From NCBI RefSeq assembly GCF_900105945.1, contig NZ_FNSO01000004.1, positions 868,001 to 932,000 on the forward strand: DNA of 64,000 nt, written 5' to 3'. This stretch comes from Amycolatopsis tolypomycina (GTDB lineage Bacteria > Actinomycetota > Actinomycetes > Mycobacteriales > Pseudonocardiaceae). Below are positions 50,003 to 58,079 of the stretch, piece after piece (positions within the stretch are counted from its first letter, which is position 1; each line of letters starts with the position of its first letter). The notes beneath the pieces are model-generated. The model was not told the origin of the DNA. It searched no databases and worked only from the letters and a program-made list of their open reading frames with translations. The translations under genes were made by a program, and so were the position numbers.

Positions 50003-52020
50003 CCCCCGAAGCCCTTCAGCTTGACCTTGGAGTTCTTCGCCACGAACGTGCCCGGCTCCGGGTCCTGCTGGAACACGAAGTCGAACCCGCCGCCGCCGTT
50101 GCCGCGGCCGCGGCCGCCGTCGCGGTCGGCCTTCAGGCCCGCCTGCTCCAGGAGCTTCTGCGCGTCCTCGAACGAGCGGAACCGGACGTCCGGCACCTGG
50201 ACGGCGTTGTTGACGAACACGCCGATCCGCTTGGCCTTCGCCTGCGAGCCACCCGGCGGGTCGGTCCGGGTGACCGCGCCGGCCGGGACGTCCTGCTTGA
50301 ACTCCTCGCCCGCCTGGAACGGCTCGAACCCGGCCTGCTGCAGCAGCTGGAACGCCTCGTCCTTGGGCCGGCCGGTGACGTCGGGAACCGGCGGCAGCGG
50401 GATCGGGCCCTTCGACACGATGATGGTGACCTGGCCGCCGATGGTGAGCTGGCTGCCCGCCGACGGCGTCGTGCGGATGACCGCGCCCTGCGGGACCTCG
50501 GCGTCGAAGTCGTCGGCGCCGCGGACCGGCGTCAGCTGGGACGCCTTGATCGCCTGCTCGGCGTCGGGCAGCGCGGTGCCGGGGCGGATGTCCGGCACCA
50601 CCGGGCGGCCCTTCGACAGCACCACCGACACCGTCGCGTTCGGCGACAGCGGCGTGCCCTCCGCCGGGTCGGCGCGCAGCACCGTGTTCGACGGGGCCGT
50701 GTTGTCGTATTCCTGGCTGAAGGTCGGGTTCAGCTTCACCGCCCGCAGCGCGTCGCCGGCCGCGGCCTGGTTGAGCCCGACGAGCTTGGGCACCCGTGCG
50801 GTCTTGTCGCCGCCGGTGTCGGTGAGGATGAACGCGAACGCCCCGATCAGCCCGCCGAGCAGCAGCACCGCGGCCGCGATCACCAGGATCCGCTTGCGGT
50901 TGTCCGGCGGCGGCTGCTCCGGTTCCGGCCGGCTGCGCCGCCGCGGCGGGGGCGGCGCCACGGGCGGCACGTGCGTGGTCGGCGGCCCGGCGGCGTGGCT
51001 CAGCGCCCGCGTCGCGTTCGGGCGGTGCACCGGCATCGTCCGCTCGGTGTCCGGCACCTGCGGGATGCGCGGCAGCGTGCGCTCGGTGTCGGCGAGGTCG
51101 CCCTGGCCGTGGGACACCGGGATCGGCACGGTCACCGGCAGCAGTCCCAGCTGCGCGCGCACCGCGGTCAGCTCGGTGAGGAACTCCCCGGCGTCGGCCG
51201 GGCGCAGCCGCGGGTCGCGCCGCGTCGCCCGGACGACCAGGTCGTCGAGCGCCGGCGGCAGGTCGGGGCGCAGCAGGCTCGGCGGCGGCACGTCGTCGTT
51301 CACGTGCCGGTAGGCCACCGAAATGGCGGTGTCCCCGGTGTAGGGGACCTGGCCGGTCAGCATTTCGTACAGCAGGATGCCGGCCGAGTAGACGTCGCCG
51401 CGCGACGACGCCGCGCCGGTCTCGACCTGCTCGGGGGCGAGGTAGGCGACCGTGCCGAGGATGACGCTCGAGGAGGTCGTGCCCGCGCTCGCCACGGCCC
51501 GCACCAGGCCGAAGTCCGCGACCTTCACCGCCCCGCCGGTGTGCTGCCCGACCCGGCCGATCAGCACGTTCTCCGGCTTCACGTCCCGGTGCACCAGCCC
51601 GGAGGCGTGCGCGGCGGCCAGCGCCGACAGCACGGGCTCGGCGACGCTCAGCGCCACCGCCACGTCCAGCGGGCCCTCGTCGTCCAGCAGGTCGCGCAGC
51701 GTCCCGCCGTCGACCAGCTCCATCACCAGGAAGGCCAGCCCGGTCTCCGCGCCCGGCGGCAGGTCGAACCCCTGGTCGTGCACCGCCACGACGTGCGGGT
51801 GGTGCAGCTGCGCCGCCGACTGCGCCTCGCGCACGAACCGGTCCACGAACGACCGGTCGTCGGCGAAGCGCGGGTCCATGATCTTGATCGCGACCGGACG
51901 GTCCAGCCGGGTGTCCGTCCCCCGATAGACGGAAGACATTCCGCCGTGGGCGAGCAGCCGGTCCACCCGGTAGCGCCGCTCCAAGAGCGTGCCGACCAGG
52001 CTGGGTTGGGTGCGTGTCAC
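49999..52020 (-). CDS. pknL: PASTA-domain serine/threonine protein kinase, PknL-like
   Basis: 673 residues. Kinase: glycine loop GGMSSVYRG, VAIKIMD Lys, HRDVKPENVLI catalytic loop, DFG, and APEQ. Then a Pro-rich linker, one membrane helix (ILVIAAAVLLLGGLIGAFAF) and four PASTA units (VPKLVGLNQAAAGDAL..., VVPDIRPGTALPDAEQ..., VPDVTGRPKDEAF..., VPDVRFRSFEDAQ...). These usually sense peptidoglycan. It diverges from an Rv2175c-like gene, as pknL does in M. tuberculosis, where Rv2175c is a PknL substrate; mycobacterial PknL, as I recall it, lacks PASTA units. GTG 52020 follows TACGAT by eight bases. Confidence 0.85.
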   Translation of the reverse strand: MTRTQPSLVGTLLERRYRVDRLLAHGGMSSVYRGTDTRLDRPVAIKIMDPRFADDRSFVDRFVREAQSAAQLHHPHVVAVHDQGFDLPPGAETGLAFLVMELVDGGTLRDLLDDEGPLDVAVALSVAEPVLSALAAAHASGLVHRDVKPENVLIGRVGQHTGGAVKVADFGLVRAVASAGTTSSSVILGTVAYLAPEQVETGAASSRGDVYSAGILLYEMLTGQVPYTGDTAISVAYRHVNDDVPPPSLLRPDLPPALDDLVVRATRRDPRLRPADAGEFLTELTAVRAQLGLLPVTVPIPVSHGQGDLADTERTLPRIPQVPDTERTMPVHRPNATRALSHAAGPPTTHVPPVAPPPPRRRSRPEPEQPPPDNRKRILVIAAAVLLLGGLIGAFAFILTDTGGDKTARVPKLVGLNQAAAGDALRAVKLNPTFSQEYDNTAPSNTVLRADPAEGTPLSPNATVSVVLSKGRPVVPDIRPGTALPDAEQAIKASQLTPVRGADDFDAEVPQGAVIRTTPSAGSQLTIGGQVTIIVSKGPIPLPPVPDVTGRPKDEAFQLLQQAGFEPFQAGEEFKQDVPAGAVTRTDPPGGSQAKAKRIGVFVNNAVQVPDVRFRSFEDAQKLLEQAGLKADRDGGRGRGNGGGGFDFVFQQDPEPGTFVAKNSKVKLKGFGG

Positions 52021-52110
52021 GAGTATGGATCGTACGGAATCGCACACGCCTCGTGGAGGAGACCTCGCGGGTCACCCGTGCGCACTAGCGGGTGAGGGGA
52101 CGAAATGTGG

Positions 52111-52116
52111 CACAGT
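52111..52116 (+). promoter_or_regulatory. Leaderless -10 element for the Rv2175c-like gene
   Basis: CACAGT is followed by seven bases and GTG 52124. The spacing equals that of hisH, priA, hisF, aroG and metF. Confidence 0.5.
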
Positions 52117-52117
52117 G

Positions 52118-53572
52118 TCACCTGTGAGTGGGATTCCTGTCGCCGAAGACATCCTCGACACCGCCATCGCGGTCCTCCCGTTGACGGAGGTGGCGACCGT
52201 CCTCGGGACCTCGACCAACAAGGTCCGGCAGATGCTGCGCGACGGGCAGCTGATCGCGCTGAAGCGCGGCGGTGAACTGTGCGTGCCCAGCGACTTCTTC
52301 GTCAAGGACGGCGTCGTCAAGGGTCTGACCGGCACGATCACCGTGCTCGCCGACTCCGGGTTCAGCCGCACCGAAATGCTGCGGTGGCTGTTCACCACCG
52401 ACGACACCCTGCCCGGCAGCACGCCGATCAACGCCCTGCGGACCAGCCACGGCACCGAGGTCAAGCGGCGCGCCCAAGCGATGGCGTTCTGACCTGCTGA
52501 AACAGGTCGCGATCAGCTGAACGCCCGCCGCGGCCAGCAGGCACGCGGGGAGTGACCACGCGGCCAGCGGGCCGGCCAGTGCCGCGCCCGCGGCCAGCCC
52601 GGTGATCTTCACGCTCGCCGCCGTCGTGAACACCTGCGCCCGGACGTGCTCGGGTGCCTCGCGGTGGCGGATCGCGAACAACGCCGTGAGCTGCGGACCT
52701 TCGGCGATCCCGGCCAGCACGGCCGCGACGACCGCGTGCCCACCGGCGGCCAGGAGGCAGCTCGCGGCCAGGAGCAGCGTGCTCAGCCGGATGATCCGGT
52801 CGGGCGCCCACGGCAGCGGCCACTTCGCGAAGACGGCGTTGGCCAGCAGGGACGCCACCGCGAGGACGGCCAGCAGCAGCGCGCCGTCCGCCGGGCCGCG
52901 CAGGTGCGCCGCGCCCAGCAGCGGGTAACACACGGTGACCATGCCGATGCCGGCGCAGGAGACCGTCGAGGCGACGGTCGCCTGCCGCAGCGGCACGTTG
53001 CGGACCAGCACCCGGAAGCCGTCCTTGAGACGCGTCTTCGTCGGTGTCCGCTTCGGCAGGAACCACGCCACCGGAATCGCCGCGGCGACCATGCCGACCG
53101 CGACGACGAGCCCGGCCGGACCGCCGAGCAGCCCGGCGAGCCCGGGCCCGGCGAGCGCGGCGGCGGTGAACGTCATGGCGTCGAAGCGGCTCGCCCGCGG
53201 CAGCAGCTCGGGCCCGGTGACCGCGGGCAGCTGAGCGGTCCAGCCGCCGGCGATGGCGGGGTTGAGCAGTCCGGTCACCACCGCCACGGCGACGACGGCT
53301 TCGAGCGGCAGGTGCCCGAAAATTGCGCTGACCAGCGCGATCCCGCCCGCGTAGCCGCCGAGGGCGACGGCGAGCAGCCGTCCCGGGGTGGCGCTGCGGT
53401 CCAGCAGGGCGCCGAACACCGGCCCGCCCACCGCGGCGGCCGCGGTCAGCCCGGCGAGCAAGGCGGCGCCGGCGTGCGGGCCCGTGGTCATCCCGAGCAG
53501 CAGGAGCGCGGGCGCGGACAGTTCGTCGCCGGTCCGGGCGAGGGCGGCACCGACCAGGTAACGTCTTATCAT
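52118..53572 (-). CDS. Major facilitator superfamily transporter with unusual 3' extension
   Basis: 484 residues from ATG 53572. About twelve transmembrane helices (starting YLVGAALARTGDELSAPALLLLGM) end near LAAAGVQLIATCFSRSER at about 52490. A normal MFS of this group (about 365-370 residues) would end there. The frame has no stop and continues about 115 polar residues, antisense to the Rv2175c-like gene. So either the stop was lost or a frameshift is present. Start codon lies within a perfect inverted repeat. Substrate unknown; a drug or metabolite exporter is plausible. Confidence 0.75.
   Translation of the reverse strand: MIRRYLVGAALARTGDELSAPALLLLGMTTGPHAGAALLAGLTAAAAVGGPVFGALLDRSATPGRLLAVALGGYAGGIALVSAIFGHLPLEAVVAVAVVTGLLNPAIAGGWTAQLPAVTGPELLPRASRFDAMTFTAAALAGPGLAGLLGGPAGLVVAVGMVAAAIPVAWFLPKRTPTKTRLKDGFRVLVRNVPLRQATVASTVSCAGIGMVTVCYPLLGAAHLRGPADGALLLAVLAVASLLANAVFAKWPLPWAPDRIIRLSTLLLAASCLLAAGGHAVVAAVLAGIAEGPQLTALFAIRHREAPEHVRAQVFTTAASVKITGLAAGAALAGPLAAWSLPACLLAAAGVQLIATCFSRSERHRLGAPLDLGAVAGPQGVDRRAAGQGVVGGEQPPQHFGAAEPGVGEHGDRAGQTLDDAVLDEEVAGHAQFTAALQRDQLPVAQHLPDLVGRGPEDGRHLRQREDRDGGVEDVFGDRNPTHR
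52124..52492 (+). CDS. Rv2175c-like winged-helix DNA-binding protein
   Basis: 122 residues. Helix-turn-helix LTEVATVLGTSTNKVRQMLRDG is followed by a wing (QLIALKRGGELCVPSDFFVKDG) and a C-terminal dimer part (LADSGFSRTEMLRWLFTTDDTLPGSTPINAL). It resembles M. tuberculosis Rv2175c, a DNA-binding substrate of kinase PknL. It stands divergent to a PknL-like kinase here as there. GTG 52124 chosen from the promoter spacing. The convergent MFS frame runs through this gene on the opposite strand. Confidence 0.85.
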   Translation: MSGIPVAEDILDTAIAVLPLTEVATVLGTSTNKVRQMLRDGQLIALKRGGELCVPSDFFVKDGVVKGLTGTITVLADSGFSRTEMLRWLFTTDDTLPGSTPINALRTSHGTEVKRRAQAMAF

Positions 53573-53586
53573 CGACAAGACGTTAC
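53558..53586. promoter_or_regulatory. Perfect inverted-repeat operator between MFS and CGNR genes
   Basis: GTAACGTCTT (53558-53567) pairs exactly with AAGACGTTAC (53577-53586) across nine bases. It covers the MFS start codon and the promoter of the CGNR gene (TACAAT, 53584-53589, five bases before ATG 53595). The CGNR product is the natural candidate to bind it. Confidence 0.78.
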
Positions 53587-53594
53587 AATGCGGC

Positions 53595-54125
53595 ATGGCT
53601 TTTCCGCACCGTGATTCCGTGCAGCGCGCGGTGGACCTGCTGAACGTTCTGCTGGGGGACCCCGACGCGGTCGCCGTCGCGCGGGTGCTGCGCGAGCACG
53701 GCGAACCGGAGCCGTCGCTGTCCGAGGAGGACGTCGCAGAACTACGGGCGGCGGCTCTGGAGCTCCGCGAGGTCTTCGCGGCGCCCGACGTCGCTTCGGT
53801 GGCTTCGGTGCTGAACCGGCTTTTCGCCGCGTACGCGCGTCCGCCGCGGCTGACCGACCACGAAGACGGCTACGGCTGGCACCTGCACGTCGACGCGGCG
53901 GACGACGGGCCGTGGGGCGCGTGGCTGGTGACGTCGTCGGCGCTGGGGCTGGCGTCGCGGCTGGCCGAACGGCAGGACGTGCCGGGCGCGTTGTGCGCGT
54001 CACCCTCGTGCGGGAAGCCGTTCGCCCACACGGGTGGCGGCAGCCCGCGGCGGTACTGCTCGCCCCGGTGCGCGACGCGCGAACGCGTCGCCGCGCACCG
54101 AGCTGCCCGAGGTGTCACGCAATAA
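53595..54125 (+). CDS. CGNR zinc-finger protein with ABATE domain
   Basis: 176 residues. The N-terminal part is an ABATE-type domain (VQRAVDLLNVLLGDPDA to WLVTSSALGLASRLAERQ). The C-terminus is a CGNR-like zinc finger, CASPSCGKPFAHTGGGSPRR, YCSPRCATRERVAAHR, with four Cys. The Asn of CGNR is replaced, here ATRERVAAHR. These proteins bind DNA in regulation of nearby genes. It diverges from an MFS gene with a shared operator. Confidence 0.88.
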   Translation: MAFPHRDSVQRAVDLLNVLLGDPDAVAVARVLREHGEPEPSLSEEDVAELRAAALELREVFAAPDVASVASVLNRLFAAYARPPRLTDHEDGYGWHLHVDAADDGPWGAWLVTSSALGLASRLAERQDVPGALCASPSCGKPFAHTGGGSPRRYCSPRCATRERVAAHRAARGVTQ

Positions 54126-54243
54126 GGTCGATGGGCTCAGGGAGCAGGGTCTTTCGGCCTGTTTCTGGTTGCACTGGGTAACGACGCCCCGGAGGAGCGC
54201 GACCTCGCGGAGGAACGTTTCGCAGACCAGGAATCGAGCGCGC

Positions 54244-54861
54244 ATGTCCGTCCCCGCCATCCAGCCGCCGGTACTCGGCCGGAAGAAGTGTTTCAAGTGG
54301 CCGTGGTTCACCGCCGCGGCGGCCGCGGCTGTCCTTGTCGGCGCGATCTCCGTCGCCACCGAGCCGAAACCGGCGTTGACGGCCGACGCCACCTCGGTGG
54401 TGGCGACCGAGCCCGTCCGCACGACGGATCCGGTGGTCGCGGCTGCCGAGAGGTCTGCCGCCGAGGCTGCCCGGGAAGCGGAAGAAAGCTGTGCATCGGA
54501 GTCCGCGCGCCGGTTCTTTGAAGCGGCCGCCAGTTCTTCCGCAGCCGCCGAGGCGCAACGCAAGGCCGACGAAGAGGCCGAACGCAAGGCGAACCAAATT
54601 ACCTACAGCGTCACGACGACCGGCTCCGGGATCTCGACAGTCACGTACTCGAAGCCGGACTTCAACATCTCGCAGGAAAGCGATGTCCGCGGCCGGAAGT
54701 GGTCGAAGACCATCGACACCGCCGGGGACGCCGTGAGCATCGGGCTGAACGCCCAAAACGCCGGCGGGGGCACGATCACCTGCCGGATCACCCGCGGCAA
54801 CGGCAGCGTCGTGGCCGAGAACAGCAGTTCCGGTCAGTATGCCGTCGTCACCTGCGGCTGA
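54244..54861 (+). CDS. MmpS-like membrane-anchored protein
   Basis: 205 residues. One transmembrane helix (WPWFTAAAAAAVLVGAISVA, about 20-39), an Ala/Glu-rich linker (about 60-110), and an MmpS-type beta domain (TYSVTTTGSGISTVTYSKPD, DVRGRKWSKTIDT, VSIGLNAQNAGGGTITCRIT, GQYAVVTCG). The two Cys at CRIT and VTCG probably pair. MmpS proteins work with MmpL exporters, but no mmpL gene is in the window. Function here is open. ATG 54244 has no strong ribosome site. Confidence 0.78.
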   Translation: MSVPAIQPPVLGRKKCFKWPWFTAAAAAAVLVGAISVATEPKPALTADATSVVATEPVRTTDPVVAAAERSAAEAAREAEESCASESARRFFEAAASSSAAAEAQRKADEEAERKANQITYSVTTTGSGISTVTYSKPDFNISQESDVRGRKWSKTIDTAGDAVSIGLNAQNAGGGTITCRITRGNGSVVAENSSSGQYAVVTCG

Positions 54862-54862
54862 A

Positions 54863-54894
54863 GGTGGTCGAGACCCGGACGGGTCTCGACCACC
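54863..54894. terminator. Perfect hairpin between convergent genes
   Basis: GGTGGTCGAGACCC (54863-54876) pairs exactly with 54881-54894 around GGAC. It starts two bases after the MmpS-like stop and ends 12 bases before the end of the F420 oxidoreductase gene on the other strand. It probably works in both directions. No T-run. Confidence 0.85.
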
Positions 54895-54906
54895 ACCGCG
54901 GTGAGT

Positions 54907-55686
54907 TCAGCCCTGGGTCTTGTCGCGCCAGGCGATCCAGGACTTCAGCGCGTCGAGGTCGTAGTCCGGGCCGCCGACGCCGACGGTGAACGTCGTGACG
55001 CCCAGCTCCAGGAGCTTCGGGCCCAGCTCGTCCGGCTCGCCCTGCACGCCGCAGGACCGCTCGATCTCGCTCGGGTCGCGGCCGACGTCCGCGCAGTGCT
55101 GGTCGAGGATCTTGACCTTGCGCCCGACGACCTCCGGGTCGCCGAAGCCGTGCCAGATGTCGCCGTGCCTGGCGACCAGCTTGAGCGTCTTCTTCTCGCC
55201 GCCACCGCCGATCAGGACGGGGATCTTGCGGGTCGGCGCCGGGTTCAGCTTCGCCAGGCGCGATTCGATCCGGGGGAGGGACTCGGCGAGGTCGTCGAGG
55301 CGGCCGCCCGCGGTGCCGAACTCGTAGCCGTACTCCTCGTAGTCCTTCTCGAACCAGCCGGAGCCGATGCCGAGGATGAGCCGCCCGCCGGAGATGTGGT
55401 CGACGGTGCGGGCCATGTCGGCCAGCAGTTCGGGGTTGCGGTAGCTGTTGCACGTGACGAGCGCGCCGATCTCCACCCGGGACGTCGACTCCGCCCAGGC
55501 ACCGAGCATCGTCCAGCACTCGAAGTGCAGGCCGTCGGGGTCGCCGTACAGCGGGTAGAAGTGGTCCCAGTTGAAGACGATGTCGGCCCCGAGGTCTTCG
55601 GCGGCCGACGCGGTGCGCCGGATGCTGTCGTAGTCGGCGTGCTGCGGCTGGAGCTGCAGGCCGATCCGGATGCGTCGTTCGGTCAT
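54907..55686 (-). CDS. F420-dependent LLM-class oxidoreductase, last gene of the carotenoid unit
   Basis: 259 residues, a luciferase-like monooxygenase fold. Seen: RIGLQLQPQHADYDSIRRTA, DLGADIVFNWDHFYPLYG, VEIGALVTCNSYRNPELLADMARTVDHISGGRLILGIG, WFEKDYEEYGYEFGTAG, and KIPVLIGGGGEKKTLKLVA. The cofactor is inferred as F420 from subfamily motifs. ATG 55686 overlaps the crtB stop by four bases, so it is translated with the carotenoid genes. Its place in carotenoid synthesis is unknown. Confidence 0.88.
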   Translation of the reverse strand: MTERRIRIGLQLQPQHADYDSIRRTASAAEDLGADIVFNWDHFYPLYGDPDGLHFECWTMLGAWAESTSRVEIGALVTCNSYRNPELLADMARTVDHISGGRLILGIGSGWFEKDYEEYGYEFGTAGGRLDDLAESLPRIESRLAKLNPAPTRKIPVLIGGGGEKKTLKLVARHGDIWHGFGDPEVVGRKVKILDQHCADVGRDPSEIERSCGVQGEPDELGPKLLELGVTTFTVGVGGPDYDLDALKSWIAWRDKTQG

Positions 55687-56609
55687 GATCGCAGCCTACG
55701 ACCGCCGCGGAACGTCTCGCGCGCCCAGACGGCGGCCAAGGGTGGTAGTGCCACCACCAGCCTCCGCGCCTTCGGCACCACCGCCCGCCGGGTCAGGATG
55801 TCGTGGTCCAGCGCGACGATCTCGTCGAGGATGCCCTCGTACAACGTCAACGCCGTCCGCACGCACGCTCGCGATTCCGGGCGCAGCAACGCCACGCCCG
55901 CCTCGGCCCGCCGGTACACCGCCCGCGTCCGCGCGACGAAGTACGCCAGCGCCGCCCGGATCCGCGGGTCGGGCCGCCGCGCCTCGAGCAGCTCGCGGGT
56001 GACGCCGAACGCGGCCAGCTCAGCAGTGGGCAGGTAGAGCCGCCCGCGGTCCAGGTCCTCGCCGACGTCGCGCAGGAAGTTCGTCAGCTGGAACGCCTCG
56101 CCGAGCGCGATGGCCCCCGGCGCAGCGTCGGCCAGCGGCCCGACCGTGCCGAACACCGGCAGCATCTGCAGCCCGATCACCGCGGCCGAGCCGTACATGT
56201 ACTCGCCCAGCTCGGCGAACGTCCGGTACTCGACCGGCGCCAGGTCCATCCGCATCGACTTCAGGAAACTGTCGAACAAGTCCCGCGTGAGGCCGTAGCG
56301 CCGCACCGTGTCGGCCAGGGCCGCGAGCACCGGTTCGGCCGGGTTCCCGCCCTCGAAGACGACGTCGACCATCTCGCCGACCCGATCGAGCGAAACGCCG
56401 GGATCGCTGCCCGGCGCCGGGTTGTCGACGAGTTCGTCCGCCATCCGCGCGAACCCGTACAGCGTGTGCGCGGCGGGCCGGGCGCGGGCCGGCAGCAGCC
56501 GCGTCGCGAGGAAGAACGTGCGGCCGTAGTGGGCGTTGATGCGGCGGCACTCGGTGTACGCGGCCCGCAGGTCCGGCGCGAGAATGCCCGCCGCGTCGAG
56601 TTCGTTCAC
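55683..56609 (-). CDS. crtB: Phytoene synthase (squalene/phytoene synthase family)
   Basis: 308 residues. Joins two geranylgeranyl diphosphates to phytoene. Seen: FFLATRLLPARARPAAHTLYGFARMADELVDNP with the first Asp-rich motif (DELVD), SMRMDLAPVEYRTFAEL, YMYGSAAVIGLQMLPVF, and the second acid motif NFLRDVGEDLDRGRLYLP. GTG 56609 overlaps the crtI stop. With crtE and crtI it gives the route to neurosporene or lycopene. Confidence 0.93.
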   Translation of the reverse strand: MNELDAAGILAPDLRAAYTECRRINAHYGRTFFLATRLLPARARPAAHTLYGFARMADELVDNPAPGSDPGVSLDRVGEMVDVVFEGGNPAEPVLAALADTVRRYGLTRDLFDSFLKSMRMDLAPVEYRTFAELGEYMYGSAAVIGLQMLPVFGTVGPLADAAPGAIALGEAFQLTNFLRDVGEDLDRGRLYLPTAELAAFGVTRELLEARRPDPRIRAALAYFVARTRAVYRRAEAGVALLRPESRACVRTALTLYEGILDEIVALDHDILTRRAVVPKARRLVVALPPLAAVWARETFRGGRRLRS

Positions 56610-58078
56610 CGGCCGGTGATCCGTTCCGCCGCCAGTCGCCCGGAGATGAGCACCGGCGGGATGCCGACGCCGGGGGTGGTGCCGCAGCCGGCCAGCACGA
56701 CGTTGCCCGCCGCGCGGACCAGGTTCGCCGGCCGGAACGGGCCCGTCTGGGTGAACGTGTGCGCCAGCGAGAACGGCGTTCCGGCCGCGAGCCCGCGCGC
56801 CGCCCAGTCGGCCGGGGTGATCATCTCGTCGACGCCGAACTCGTCGCCGAAGCCGGTCAGCCCGCGGGCCTCCAGCGTGCGAAGCAGCTCTTCGCGGTAC
56901 GGCCCGCGGAGGCGGTCCCAGTCGATCGGGCCGCGCCGCAGGTTCGGCGCGGGCGCGAGCACCGAGACGATCTCGCCGCCGCGCCCGGCCAGCCCCGGGT
57001 CGGTCGCCGTCGGCCGGGTGACCAGCAGCGACGGGTCGCTCATGAGCCTGCCCTCGCGGATGATCTCGGCGAACGTCCGCTCCCAGGCGCCGCCGAAGAA
57101 GATCGTGTGGTGGCCGAGGTCCCACGGCTTCGAAGTACGCCCGTGCAGGACGACCGCCGACGGCGAGTAGCGCAGCGGCAGCGGGCGCCGAGGCCGCGCG
57201 CCGAGCAGCCGGTAGGCGGTGCTCAGCTCGGTGGCCAGCACGACGGCGTCGCAGGCGATCCGCTCGCCCGAGCGCGTCCGGACCGCGCGCACCCGCGAAT
57301 TCACCCGTTCCAGCCACGCCGCTTCGGTGCCGAACCGCACGTCGGCGCCCGCCCGCGCGGCGGCCCCGGTCATCGCGCGGCCGATCTCGCCCATCCCGCC
57401 TTCGGGGTAGTAGACGCCGCCGACGGTGTCCATGTAGGCGATGACGCCGTACGCGCCGATCGCGCGCGCCGGGTCGAGACCGGCGTACAGCGCCTGGAAG
57501 GTGAACAGCCGCCGGACGCGCTCGTCGAGCAGGTAGCGGCCGACGCGCGGGCCGAGCCGCCCGAAGCCGCCCAGCGCGGCGAGTTTCGCCAGCTCAGGAC
57601 GGGCGAGGTCGAACGGCGAGTCGAAGTTCGCCGCCAGGAAGCGGTCCTTCTGCACGGCGTACAGCTCGGTCAGCCAGCGCCGCAGCGCCCGGTACCCCGC
57701 CGCCTCGCGGGCGCCGGCGAAGGCGCGGATCTCGGCCTCCATCGCGTCGCCGTCGGTGTGCAGGGAGAGGGCACTGCCGTCGGCGAACCGCGCCCGGTAC
57801 GCCGGGTCGAGCCTGGTCAGGCGCAGGTTCTTGGCCAGGGGCTCGCCGACCGCGGCGAACGCCTCCTCGAGCAGCTCCGGCATGGTGAGCACGCTCGCGC
57901 CGGTGTCCACGGCGTTGCCGTCGAAGCTCTGCTGCCCGGCCCGGCCGCCCGGGACGTCCGCCTGGTCGAGGAGGGTGACCCGCCGTCCCGCGCCGAGCAG
58001 GTGCAGGGTGGCCGAAAGCCCGGCCAGCCCGGCGCCGATGACGACGACGTGGCCGGCCGGTGCGTCGATCGTCCGCAC
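56606..58078 (-). CDS. crtI: Phytoene desaturase/dehydrogenase
   Basis: 490 residues. FAD-dependent desaturation of phytoene. Seen: VVVIGAGLAGLSATLHLLGA, GGRAGQQSFDGNAVDTGASV, LPFQALYAG-like FTFQALYAGLDPARAIGAYG, YYPEGGMGEIGRAM, VLHGRTSKPWDLGHHTIFFG and the C-terminal FAD motif LAHTFTQTGPFRPAN and VLAGCGTTPGVGIPPVLISG. One base separates it from crtE and it overlaps crtB by four. Confidence 0.94.
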   Translation of the reverse strand: MRTIDAPAGHVVVIGAGLAGLSATLHLLGAGRRVTLLDQADVPGGRAGQQSFDGNAVDTGASVLTMPELLEEAFAAVGEPLAKNLRLTRLDPAYRARFADGSALSLHTDGDAMEAEIRAFAGAREAAGYRALRRWLTELYAVQKDRFLAANFDSPFDLARPELAKLAALGGFGRLGPRVGRYLLDERVRRLFTFQALYAGLDPARAIGAYGVIAYMDTVGGVYYPEGGMGEIGRAMTGAAARAGADVRFGTEAAWLERVNSRVRAVRTRSGERIACDAVVLATELSTAYRLLGARPRRPLPLRYSPSAVVLHGRTSKPWDLGHHTIFFGGAWERTFAEIIREGRLMSDPSLLVTRPTATDPGLAGRGGEIVSVLAPAPNLRRGPIDWDRLRGPYREELLRTLEARGLTGFGDEFGVDEMITPADWAARGLAAGTPFSLAHTFTQTGPFRPANLVRAAGNVVLAGCGTTPGVGIPPVLISGRLAAERITGR

Positions 58079-58079
58079 G

